NCBI RefSeq assembly: GCF_937616625.2 | Contig: NC_065576.1 | Span: 15,812,501 to 15,876,500, forward strand | Direction: 5' to 3' | From: Mercurialis annua | Taxonomy: Eukaryota > Streptophyta > Magnoliopsida > Malpighiales > Euphorbiaceae | DNA length: 64,000 nt | Part shown: positions 1 through 9,514 of the stretch, piece by piece | Position numbering within the stretch: position 1 is the stretch's first letter | Layout of the letters: each line of letters begins with the position of its first letter | Notes under the pieces: model-generated | What the model was told of the DNA's origin: nothing | The model's input: the letters and a program-made list of their open reading frames with translations, nothing else | Database searches by the model: none | Program-made: the position numbers and the translations under genes

Positions 1-2448
1 GGACTCGTCGTAGCATTTCTTAGCTATATTCTGATCTCCTCTCAGCGTCACTACTCCTTTCTCGGTTGGTATTTTCATCGCCAATGCTCTTATGCTAGTT
101 ACTCCAGCTGAGTCATGAAGGAAAGGTCTTCCGAGGATAGCGTTGTATGTTAGCTCCATGTCAACTATGTTAAACAGTGACATAACCTTTTTGTTGATTC
201 CTCTCTCCGGACCGATTATTACTTCCAAGGTGACTGCTCCTAACGGATTGATGTAGGGGCCACCGAGTCCTGATAGTGGGATCGGGACTCGGCGCAGCCT
301 TGACGCGGTTCCTCCGAGCATTTTGTATGCTGCGTTTGTCATGAGATTCACTGCGGTTCCTTCATCGATTAGGATTCGCTCCATGTTCCAATTCTCAATG
401 ATAGTAGTTACTACCAAGGCATCATTATGGGGTGCTTTCACGTGTTCATAATCTTCAACATCGAAGATTACAGGTGGCATGTGGGTTTCTCTGATGTTCA
501 TCACCTCTCTCCTTTGCTTTCTTCTAATTGTTGAGCTGATGTGTCCACCTCCATTGATCATGCGTATGGTTCCCAATATTTTGGATGGGCGTTCGTCTTC
601 TTTTTCTTTGGCTTTGTCATCTCTGCTTCTCTTTTCTCCCTTGTCATTGTTTTTTGCTTTGTGGGCCACAAATTTCCTTAGTTCTCCTGTGTCGATCATT
701 CTTTCAATTTCGACTTTCAAATCTATGCAGCTGTCTGTTTCATGTCTGAAGTCTTCGTGGAATTTGTAGTACTTTCTCGTGTCCCTTATTTCGGCTTTCA
801 TCTTCGGTGGCCATACTACAATTTTGACGTTTTCTTTGATCCACATGAGGACGTTAGTTCGGCTGGTGTTCAATGGTGTGAAGTTGGTTTCATCGTCTCT
901 GGGGTCATACCTCGGTTCGTATCTTGTTTGGGGGTTGAATCGCCTACTTTCTTCTGGCCTTCCTCTTCTATCTTCGGATTTTGACTTCGGCTTCTCTTTG
1001 GATTTCTCTTTCGACTCTTTTCCCTTTGCTTCTTTCCTACGAATCGCCTTTCGGCCCTCGTCTAGCTTAAAGTATTTTTGGGCTATGCCGATCAGATTCG
1101 AGAAAGTCGTGGGTTTATTGACCAGCAGCTTGTCTACTAGTTTTCCGAATCGTGTTCCTTCTCGCAATGATTCGGTTGCCATGTCAACGTTCAGGTTATC
1201 GATCTTCATATCTTGCTTATTGAATCGTTCGAAATAGCTTCTTAAGGTTTCTCCTTCTTCTTGAATGCATGATCTTAGGATGCTTGTGGTTGTTTTTGCT
1301 AGTATGTTTGTGAGATATCTTTTGAGGAATTCTGTCGATAGCGATGCGAAGCTTTTGATGGATCCTGGTTTCAATTTTTTGTACCACCTTTGGGCGGTAC
1401 CAGTGAGTGTGGTTGGGAATACCCTGCATAGAATAGCGTCTGATATGCTGAGTAGCCCCATGGTGGCTGTGAATATGGAAGTATGATCTCGGGGATCCCC
1501 TTCTCCGTTGAACGTCGGCAAGACTAGCAACTTCATGATCTCGAGCGAAGGGGGCGATCCCTTCAGCCTGAGATCGTCTATATCCAGCTCTTCTGACATC
1601 AATTTCTTGAGTGCCTTGGAAATCTTTTCTTCCAGATCTTCTTGGACTACATATGTGGCTTTGCTCTTTTGGAGCGATTCTACGGACTCGCCCTCCCCTT
1701 CTTGGTGTTTTTTCTTAGGTTTCTCTTTCCCTGCGTCTTTGTCTTGTCGCTTGCTTTTAGGTGGGGCATCTTCTTTCTCTCTCCCCCTTCGTTCTTCTCT
1801 TTTTGGAGTTTAAACCGCTTCGGGCATCGTCTTGATTTTTGCTCATTTTTGGATGTTTCAGGGGTTTGCTCGTCGGATTTTTCTTTTCCATTTTCTTGAT
1901 TTCCTGGGCATTCTTCGTCACTCTGTTTTTCATTTTCTCGTCGGTTTTTATCGTTTCTTTCCTCGTCTCTTTCTTCGTTTCCTCCAATTTCAAGGTTCCC
2001 TCCTTCTATTGTTTTCTCCCCTTGTTGGCTCCTGACGGTCTGGATTTATGTGCTCTGTTCTTTCTCTTCTTCTTGTTGCCGTTGCGCTGAAATTATCCCT
2101 TAGGATTTTCATAGTTTCTTCGTGCCTGTCATTCGTTCTTTTTGCCTCACTAGCCAATTTATCCAGGTTTGCCTGGACGGATTCTAGTACTTTTTTCAGC
2201 ATCTCGCTGTATAGATCTTGCGCTTCCATGCCTGGCGTTGGTTGTTCATCAGTGCTCAGGTTGAAAGCAATTGGGTTGTTTCCTCTCATCGGATTAGTTT
2301 GGTATTGGGGTGTTAAAAAAGAGGGTCCTCCGATATCACTTCTTCCCCCGGAGCTGTGGAGCCCATCCTAAGTGACGTTGATTACTTCCGGCGTGCTTTT
2401 TGGATCCATTGGTTGTTTGTCTTTCAAGTTCATTCCTTCAGAAGTCAT
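1..2448 (-). pseudogene. gag-protease polyprotein of Tat-like retrotransposon (partial, frameshifted)
   Basis: The likely start is the ATG at 2446-2448, shortly after the PBS. The frame is open to a stop at 1990 apart from one internal TAG near 2369. A charged linker then continues in another frame (1993-1757), and the original frame is open again from 1809 to base 1. The gag core (about 1250-1500) contains VFPTTLTGTAQRWY, typical of Retrotrans_gag. A Cys/His motif (about 690-800) reads KYYKFHEDFRHETDSC, with Tyr where related copies have the first Cys. The aspartic protease (about 60-420) has LIDEGTAVNLMT as its active-site segment and ILGRPFLHD downstream. It forms the particle and processes it in autonomous relatives. 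The stop and two frameshifts make this copy a likely pseudogene. Confidence 0.75.
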
Positions 2449-2512
2449 CTTCTTCAATGAAATTTGTTTTGAGTTCAGAAAAGCTCATTCGAATTGAAGT
2501 TGAGTTAAGCTT

Positions 2513-2530
2513 TTCCCACAGACGGCGCCA
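2513..2530 (-). other. Primer-binding site, TGGCGCC type
   Basis: On the - strand the site reads TGGCGCCGTCTGTGGGAA, two bases inside the LTR. The same 18 bases occur at 55613-55630 in another Tat-like copy. A TGGCGCC start is typical of plant Tat/Athila elements, where it is usually assigned to a tRNA 3' end; I did not verify which tRNA. Confidence 0.8.
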
Positions 2531-2532
2531 AT

Positions 2533-3136
2533 TGATGGAGTCTGCCTTCTGAACCGGTGAATGAGACCTGCAAAACAGGGTAGAAGCTAACCAGACGGTG
2601 GTTGTCCGATTAACTCTCCGATGCTAAAGTCAGTTTAGAGCTTTGAGCAGCGTTTTGAGTATATGAATGTAATTATGATTCTAGGCATACCTCATGCTCC
2701 TTTTATAGTAGATGAATGCATACCTTGTAGAGTCATAGTAGGTAAGTGAATCCTACAAATCGAGCTACTTTGTAGGGATTCACCCTGATTTAGCGTGATC
2801 TACCTTATTCAGACATGAGTCCTATTTAGGAACGTCTTCCTAAATAGTCTCGTCTTCCTAAGATAGAGCTTATCTTTCCATGTTGGAGATTATGTCCAAA
2901 TGGGAAGATACTTCGAGATATTATAGTAAATCATGGCGATTTATCTGAATCCTGGATTAACGCGCTTTGGGCGAATCCTAAGGGATTCGGTCTTCATCAG
3001 TATATCAGCGAATCTCAAGGGATTCGGCCGCCTTCCTTATACGTTCAGGTCTTCCATAGGGAGTCTGGTATCACCTGAGAGTGGATCTCCTGTGACTCGG
3101 CTCCATTGTAACTATTGTAGGATTCGATATCCATCA
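2533..3136 (-). repeat. LTR (5' LTR in - orientation) of the first Tat-like element
   Basis: The 604-bp repeat has perfect short terminal inverted repeats: TGATGG at 2533-2538 and CCATCA at 3131-3136. Two bases separate it from the PBS, as expected for a 5' LTR. It is AT-rich with no convincing ORF; the small + strand ORF at 2933-3148 crosses its end and is chance. The partner LTR is outside the window. Confidence 0.8.
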
Positions 3137-3685
3137 ATTATATTATAAGTATGATAATAAAACAAAAGCAGGTAAAATCTTCATATTTGAAGGCACATCA
3201 GAATTGGACTTGATTTTCCCGCCTAAATTGCCTAGAATAAAACAAAGTCGTGTCCTTTACTATATTAGGTTGACTGACGCGTGACGCGTCTGACGCGTTA
3301 GAGCTACTAACTATGATTGAACATGTGGCGTTGTTTTATTGGAAAGGTAAATTTTGTAATATAAAAAAGGTATACACTAAAAATATTTTAAAAACTTAGC
3401 ATTGTTGAAAAGATTTCCCGTTTTTAGCATATTTATATAGTTTTCTCTAAATGAAAAGTCTGGTTTGATGTTCATGCTTTTAGTTGGGGATCAGTCTAAG
3501 GTCCAAACGTTTGACAATTTTACCTTTTGGTAAATTAGAAAATTTGCTCCGGTGCTGTTTTAGACTAAAATATTTAGATTTTTACAGTGACTAAAATTTA
3601 ATTGATAATTTACAGTTGGTAACTTTTAATTTTGAATTATAAATTTATGTTTTGCACAAGTAAGCTTTTAAATTTGACAAAATAC
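3137..3685. other. No gene seen; intergenic DNA with TGACGCG repeats
   Basis: AT-rich sequence between the Tat-like LTR and the CACTA element. No coding signal was seen. Three close copies of TGACGCG lie near 3273-3299. The sequence continues, interrupted by the CACTA insertion, at 4822. Confidence 0.5.
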
Positions 3686-4821
3686 CACTACTAGAAAGCA
3701 GCGTTTTAGCGACGGATTTTAGTGACGGATCTAAAATCCGTCGCTATTTTTTTTATTAGCGACGGGTTTTGCGACGGATCTAAAATCTGTCGCTAAACGC
3801 CCAATTAAATTGGCGGGATTGATCCCGCCAACATTAGCGACGGATTTCCGTCGCTAAAGTTGGCGGGAGTAGTCCCGCCAATTGTTTTGGTAAAATTTAG
3901 CGACGGATTTTAAAATCCGTCGCTAATTATTGGCGGGAGTACTCCCGCCTTTTTGTTTTCCACAATTAGCGACGGATTTTAAAATCCGTCGCTAAATTAC
4001 GCCTTTTACGACGGAATTTAGTGACGGATTTCAAATCCGTCGTTAATTTGCATTGTCAAAAAAAAAATTAAAAGGTATTAAAAATATTATTTAAGATAGT
4101 ATTTAATAAAAAGTAATTTTTAAATTTTTTAATAAAAACTAATTTTTAATTAAATTTATAACGTTTTTATTTATAAATTAATAATTAAACCTTATTTATA
4201 AAATAATAATTACAAATTATTTATTTATTTAAAGTATATAAATATTTTAAAAAATTATCTTAGAATGCGGGATTAAATTATGAAAACAAATATTTGTGGT
4301 TTTTTTGTTACATTTAAGTATAATATACATAAATATATAACATGAATATGAGCTGGTTAAGGTGGAGTTATGCGCGGGAGAACTACAAGGTTAAAGAGTC
4401 TTGAGTGGGAGCAATGGAAGGATGGGTGACCTACTGGGAAGTTAGCGAAAATTGACAGGTGGATACGGGTAAGTGATTTAACTCGGGCGGGTGAGTGACG
4501 GAGGGCGCGGATGAGTGATTAATTAATTAAAATTTATTTTACGATGTAATTTTAAATTTTTTTAAATTTTTTAAAATTAGTGACGGATGAAAATCCGTCG
4601 CTAAATCCGTCGCTAATTAGCGACGGATTTAAAATTCCGTCGCTAAAACCGAGACCAAAATCCGTCGCTAAATTTTTTTTCCGTCGTTGTCAAACGTTGC
4701 GACCAAAAATGTAGCGACGGACTGTTTCCGTCGCAAATCCGTCGTTAAACGTGTTTAGCGACGGATTTCGGTCATTTAGCGACGGAAAAATCCGTCGCTA
4801 AATGACTGTTTTCTAGTAGTG
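3686..4821. mobile_element. Non-autonomous CACTA (En/Spm-type) DNA transposon
   Basis: This 1136-bp element starts CACTACTAGAAA and ends with the inverse, TTTCTAGTAGTG. It is flanked by a 3-bp target duplication TAC (3683-3685 and 4822-4824). CACTA ends and 3-bp duplications define the superfamily. Both halves are packed with the subterminal motif GCGACGGATTTT in both orientations, often as near-perfect palindromes around AAAATCCGTCGC, plus a secondary TGGCGGGA/TCCCGCCA motif on the left. The middle (about 4050-4540) is AT-rich and non-coding. It carries no transposase and would depend on one supplied elsewhere. Confidence 0.93.
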
Positions 4822-4971
4822 TACAAAAATGTTAATTTGGTAACACCCAAGATCTTCAAAAGTTTTCCTACTTCTTTGAGATTTCTCCAAGATTCTCGCC
4901 GGCGTTCAATATCCTCTCATTAACCAAATATTTTCCTTTTGTGTTTGAATTTAGGTTGAATTAGTTTTTAA

Positions 4972-5941
4972 ATGGCGAAAAATAGGGCTGTCACCAATCA
5001 ATCTCCTATGGAAAAATCCTTAATAAAGACAAATCCACCTAAAAATTTGAAGACTGTTGCCACGAAAAGAAAGGTTGATTTCATTGATGTTCCTTCTCCG
5101 AGTAAGCACCGTAAGATTCAGCATGATGAAGAGGAGAGTGACAGTGAATTTGAGGCATTCACTGTCACTGCTAATAAAAAGAACAAAAAAATTGCTCCTC
5201 CTCCTCTTGATGATAGGGTAAGTGTTCTTACCAATTAACGTTTTTTTTCTTTAATTGATTTTCTTTATTAATTTTTGTATCAATTAGTTTATTTGTTGTT
5301 GTTTAATGTGTTGGTGTTTATGTGTTTGTGGTATATATTTGTGAAATTATGAATTTATATGTTTCGCATGGCCTACTTTTTAGAAGAAACTTAAACATGA
5401 AGTAAGTTATATAACTATATGAGAACTAATGACTGATTGATAGTTATTTAGATTTTTTTGTTTTGAATTAATTGTGTATAAATTAGGTTTATTTAGTTGT
5501 TTTTATACGTATGATTGTTCTTTAAATAATTGGAGTTTGCTGTTCAGTTGTTTTTTTTACTATATTTGAATAATCCTGGAAAACATTAGGGTAACTATAT
5601 GTTTCCTGATGGTTAACTAGTTAACTATTTTGGTGGAAAGTTTATTTGAAACATGAATAAATATTTTTGATTACCTTTTTTTTTATATTAGTCGAAGTTA
5701 ACTATCAAGTAACTAATGGTTAAATGACAGTTAACTAATCTTTTTTTTATTAAAAAAATGAATTTTGTATGTGTATTTATGTTTTGTTAATTGTTTAATA
5801 TGTAGGATGGGGAGTACTTCATCAAACTTGTTGAACATTGCGTATCTGTTTTTTCAATATGTAAGCATGAAGCATGCTAACAACATTGGCAGCGATGAGG
5901 AGGTGGAACCCAAGACGAAGTTGAAGGGGATTCGCAGAAAT
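4972..5941 (+). pseudogene. Short two-exon gene remnant, probably second gene of a Mutator-like element
   Basis: An ORF starts at 4972 (MAKNRAVTNQSP...) and encodes a lysine-rich N terminus with basic stretches (KRKVDF, KHRKI) and an acidic patch DEEESDSEFE. A good donor GTAAGT follows Asp-Arg at 5217, and a plausible acceptor TGTAG lies at 5805, after which DGEYFIKLVEHC can be read before a stop at about 5880. A further short charged stretch ending in TAA at about 5943 could belong to another frame. It faces the MURA-like remnant at 6449-6715. I do not recognise the protein. Some Mutator-like elements carry a second gene such as a Ulp1-type protease, but no catalytic domain is visible. The function is unknown and it may be a dead fragment. 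Confidence 0.35.
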
Positions 5942-6448
5942 TAATTGTTTTTTACATATTGCAATATTTTAATTTTAGTTTTTATTGTTAGGTTTAAAAC
6001 AATTGTAGGTGTTTAACTGTTTCCAGGCTACCTTTTTTTTGCTTTTCTCTTGTTATGCAAACATTTGTCATTTAAACATATAGTATATTTTGATTACCAG
6101 TTAGTAAAGTTTTTAATGTTTTTTTTCCTTTTTATTTAAAATAAATGTTAAAGTTTGTAAATTGATATTTAATATAAGTTTACTGATATGTAACTATTGG
6201 TTAACTAACAATTTCATTTATAACAAATATTATATAAAAACTATTAGTTAACTGTTAACACCATACTAATTAACTAATAATTAACTACACACTATTATTT
6301 CACAATTTAATAAGTAAATTTATAGATAAAGGGTTAAGGAATTAATTATTTTTATAAAAAATAATATCAATATTTTAAGAGTACATAATCACTTAAGACC
6401 ATTAAAAAAAATTATTGTTCATAAATTGGTAAGATGATAAAATTAACT
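5942..6448. other. AT-rich spacer with many GTTAACT-like motifs
   Basis: No coding signal was seen. From about 5580 to 6300, and again near 6760-6800, the sequence has many short GTTAACT/AGTTAAC motifs, several forming small palindromes. This may be decayed internal sequence of the Mutator-like element. Confidence 0.4.
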
Positions 6449-6715
6449 TCATTTTGGAAGATTACGACATGTCTTTTTGTTATGTCCCCGTTATCCACAT
6501 CTGCTACATTTGTTTTTTTCCTTTCCCTCATATGATGCCTTCAATCTTTGTTTCTTAGGTCTTCCTGCTGGAATCTTTCCTATTGGGGGACGAACTTCAA
6601 TATGTTCAAATTCTGCATCGTCTTTAACTAAAATGGCTTTGATGTTATAATTTGAGTAGTTTAAATCTTCATCCCATAATCCGTCATAGTAAACAAGAAC
6701 CCTTCAATGTTGTCA
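6449..6715 (-). pseudogene. Mutator-like (MURA-type) transposase remnant with internal deletion
   Basis: Reading right to left, the frame gives VYYDGLWDEDLNYS, then DAEFEHIE, then RPPIGKIPAGRPKKQRLK, and then the zinc knuckle CSRCG-stop-RGHNKKTC, ending in a stop at 6449-6451. The C-terminal CCHC knuckle preceded by GRPKK is typical of plant MULE transposases. The DG.WD segment resembles the N terminus of such proteins. The DDE catalytic region that should lie between them is absent, so the copy looks internally deleted. In addition, an in-frame TAA sits inside the knuckle where a Gln codon is expected. It cannot make an active transposase. Confidence 0.65.
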
Positions 6716-6840
6716 CACCTGCATTGTTGAAAAATAAATCATGTTAATCTTCATTTTAGTTAACATTTAGTTCGCTATTAGTACACTAATAGTTGACTAA
6801 CAACAAAGTTTGCAATTTTGTAAACAATTTAAATACTAAC

Positions 6841-7222
6841 TGTTACCGACTAGTTTCTACCGAGCTCATAATATAGATATGGCGAGCTCATTCCTCCTCT
6901 CATCTGCTGAATGGGCGAGTCGCTAACTATGTCAGAGGCGATCGAACCACACGAACCACAGGATCGTGGTTTGCTTCGGATTTGTCGCTGAACGTGGGCT
7001 TCACACGTTTAGTAGTTACTTCCCTTCATATGACTATAAATACCTGGAGATGGACACCTAGCAGAGGTTAATCACCATTCACACCCTTAAACACTCACCC
7101 TTACCATATACATCATACTGACTTCATCATCGGAGTGGTTACCAGGCAAAACCTGCCTAGTTCCTTCTCACATTGATCTTTGTGCAGGAGATTGGCGAAT
7201 CACTTCAGAACGGGAGCTATCA
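6841..7222 (+). repeat. 5' LTR of the Tat-lineage element
   Basis: It starts TGTTACCGAC right after CTAAC and ends GGGAGCTATCA just before the PBS, 382 bp. It aligns along its whole length with 16460-16844. Confidence 0.93.
7035..7042 (+). promoter_or_regulatory. TATA box of the 5' LTR promoter
   Basis: TATAAATA lies 188 bp before the LTR end, in a context kept in the 3' LTR (16656-16663). Position and sequence fit the RNA polymerase II promoter of the LTR. Confidence 0.6.
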
Positions 7223-7243
7223 TTTGGTGCGGTGAGCGTGGAA
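7223..7243 (+). other. Primer-binding-site region, atypical sequence
   Basis: Directly after the LTR, the sequence reads TTTGGTGCGGTGAGCGTGGA. It aligns with the TTTGGCGCC type of the other two Tat copies only at the start, so it either uses another tRNA or has mutated. Confidence 0.55.
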
Positions 7244-7271
7244 CACCTTTTAGAAGCTAGTTTGATTCAGT

Positions 7272-9514
7272 ATGGAGGAGCAGCACATGGAGGAAGATAT
7301 GGAACGTACTGGTGAAGAAGGAGAAACTAGTAACCCGGAGGGAAACCCCCCCCCACCGGAGGATGTCACCGACGACCCTCGCAAGGAAGAGGACACCATT
7401 TCCACCCGGGATCTCTATAAAGTGTTCTCAGATTTCACCAGCATACTAAAAGACATACAGAAAAACACATCATCCCATTCTCAAAACCAAACACCACCCC
7501 CGCCTGGAACAAGTGACAACACGAAGGGAAAAGGCAAACAGCCCGCCTCTCCTTTATCCTCAGAGCCCACAGGAGTTAAAAAGCGCATCCACCTGCGGTA
7601 GATGAAGACGAACCCCGGTCGGTAATCGAACTAGAATCCAGGGAGAGCCCGGATGACCTGGAGAGGAAAGTCCGAGACGCATTGAGTAGAATGGGAGTGC
7701 GGTGCGATGATGTCGACCTCACTTTGAGGAGTGACACGCCACTAGGAGACCATATCATTGCAACAGATTTCGCAACTCGGTTCAAATACCCCTCCAACTT
7801 GGAATCTTATGATGGCACCGGATGCCCGAAGAGCCACATCCACAAATTCCAAGCCATTATCAACGTTCGGACCAACTTGGATCATGTCCTGTGCAAACTC
7901 TTCCCCACGACGTTGAAGGGGATGACTCAGGAATGGTATCAAGGCCTCAAACCTAACTCCATTATTACTTTCAAACAGTTCTCAGCTTTGTTTCAGGCAA
8001 GGTTCGTGGCTTGCATCCCACAGAAAAAATATTTGACAGATTTATTGGCGACCATGCATAGAGAGGGGGAGACGCTAAGGAAGTACGTGGAAAGATTCAA
8101 CAAAGAGGCAATGCAAATCGAGGATCTTAGCCATGAGATCGCCTACACGGCAATGCTGAATGGGACCGTGAATCCGGACCTAAGGAAGGAGTTGTTGTCT
8201 AAAGCGCCTAGATCCTTCACTGCAATAATGACTATTGCCCATACTCAAATCCAAGTCGATAATGGCCAAAGAGAAATCGCCATGCGAAAGCAACAATCCT
8301 TAAGCAGCCAAGACAAATCTCTCAGAGAGGAGGCCTCCAGAGATCGGAAAGAGTAAAGAACAGACAAAGGGGATAAGAGAAAGAGAGAGGATGAAAGCCG
8401 GGACTACACCCCACCGAACACGAGCATAATAAACGTGTTGTTATAGGTGAAGGATGTCAGGGAGCATGTTCGCTGGCCGACAAAAATGAGCGATAGATCA
8501 GCAAGGACCCGGGATACAAACAAATACTGCGAGTTTCATCGGCACAATGGCCACGACACGGAGGATTGCTGGCATCTGAAAGAAGAGATCGAACACCTGA
8601 TTACCAAGGGGGCATTAAGCCAATTTGTCAAATGAGAGAAGGACAATATAGAAGCAAACAAAAGACGAGATAGTCGCGAATCCCGAGAGGGGCGGGAAGA
8701 TGATGTCAAAAACAGACGGGAGCCCACCGACATAATCAATGTGATTGTAGGGGGCTCAGGAGGAGGCGACAACAATACTACAAGAAGAAGGGCAGCTAGA
8801 ACGGTATACTCGGTCAATCTTGGAAACCCCGTTGTTAAGAAATTTGGAGGGATAGTTTTTTCTGCGGATGACGGGCAAGGCCTCAGCCTCCCTCATGAGG
8901 ACGCTATGGTTATAGAGGGGCGATTAAACAATTTCGTGGTGAAACGGATGCTAGTAGATACTGAGAGCTCGATAAACATGATCACTTTGCAGGTGTTCAG
9001 ACAGCTGAAGTTAGAAGAAAAGAAGCTAGTCCGTGTCTCCACCCCGTTAGTGGGTTTGGGCGGAAAGGCCGTGCCTGTAGTAGGCCAGTTTGACATAGAA
9101 GTTCAATTGGGTGACGCCGTCCATGTGAAAACCATAATTGCAGAATTCATGGTGGTAGACATGGATTTCTCCTACAATGTAATTTTAGGGCGACCCATCT
9201 TGCACGATACCTGCGCTTCAGTTTGTATGCGATACCTAACGATGAAAATTCCCGGAGAAGATGGGGAGATAGTAGTCCGTGGATGCCAGAAAACGGCTAG
9301 GGAATCTTATTACAACGCCTTGAAGGATATCTACCACACCCTGCCAGTCATATCGGGGGAGCTACCCACTAAAGAAAAGGTCGAGCCATTCGGAGGAACA
9401 ACTAACTTTGCAATTGATCTAAATCGACTGGTAAAATTGAGAAGATCTCTACCCTCACTAGTCCAGAAGGAGTTGGAACACATCCTCGCAGAGGAAAAAC
9501 ACACGTTCGCCTAG
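7272..9514 (+). pseudogene. gag and protease of the Tat-lineage element
   Basis: The ATG at 7272 begins an acidic N terminus (to 7601), after which the frame shifts. From about 7600 the frame gives the gag core (7682-8356) with LFPTTLKGMTQEWY. Stops at 8354, about 8443 and 8633 interrupt it. The Cys/His motif [20 protein letters not shown] is at about 8527-8587. The protease region (8741-9514) has LVDTESSINMI where LVDTGSS is usual, so the catalytic-loop Gly is replaced by Glu, and VILGRPILHD follows. Gag packages RNA and the protease cuts the polyprotein in living relatives. At least one frameshift and three stops make this copy defective. Confidence 0.85.

Larger units (their letters stand above)
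1..3136 (-). mobile_element. Tat-like Ty3/gypsy retrotransposon, 5' part (LTR, PBS, gag, protease); runs off left edge
   Basis: The element reads right to left: LTR 2533-3136, primer-binding site 2513-2530, gag from 2448, then protease up to base 1. RT, RNase H and integrase would lie beyond the left edge. The gag domain, the unusual zinc-knuckle-like motif and the protease (ILGRPFLHD) all match Tat-lineage proteins, also seen here at 7272-9514 and 55679-57202. Its PBS is the same as that of the truncated Tat copy at 55613. Target duplications cannot be checked because only one LTR lies in the window. Confidence 0.85.

Noticed and set aside
479..2371. Several + strand ORFs rich in Leu, Phe and Ser
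   Set aside because: They lie opposite the gag-protease frame on the - strand, and their composition is that of a reverse-strand shadow.
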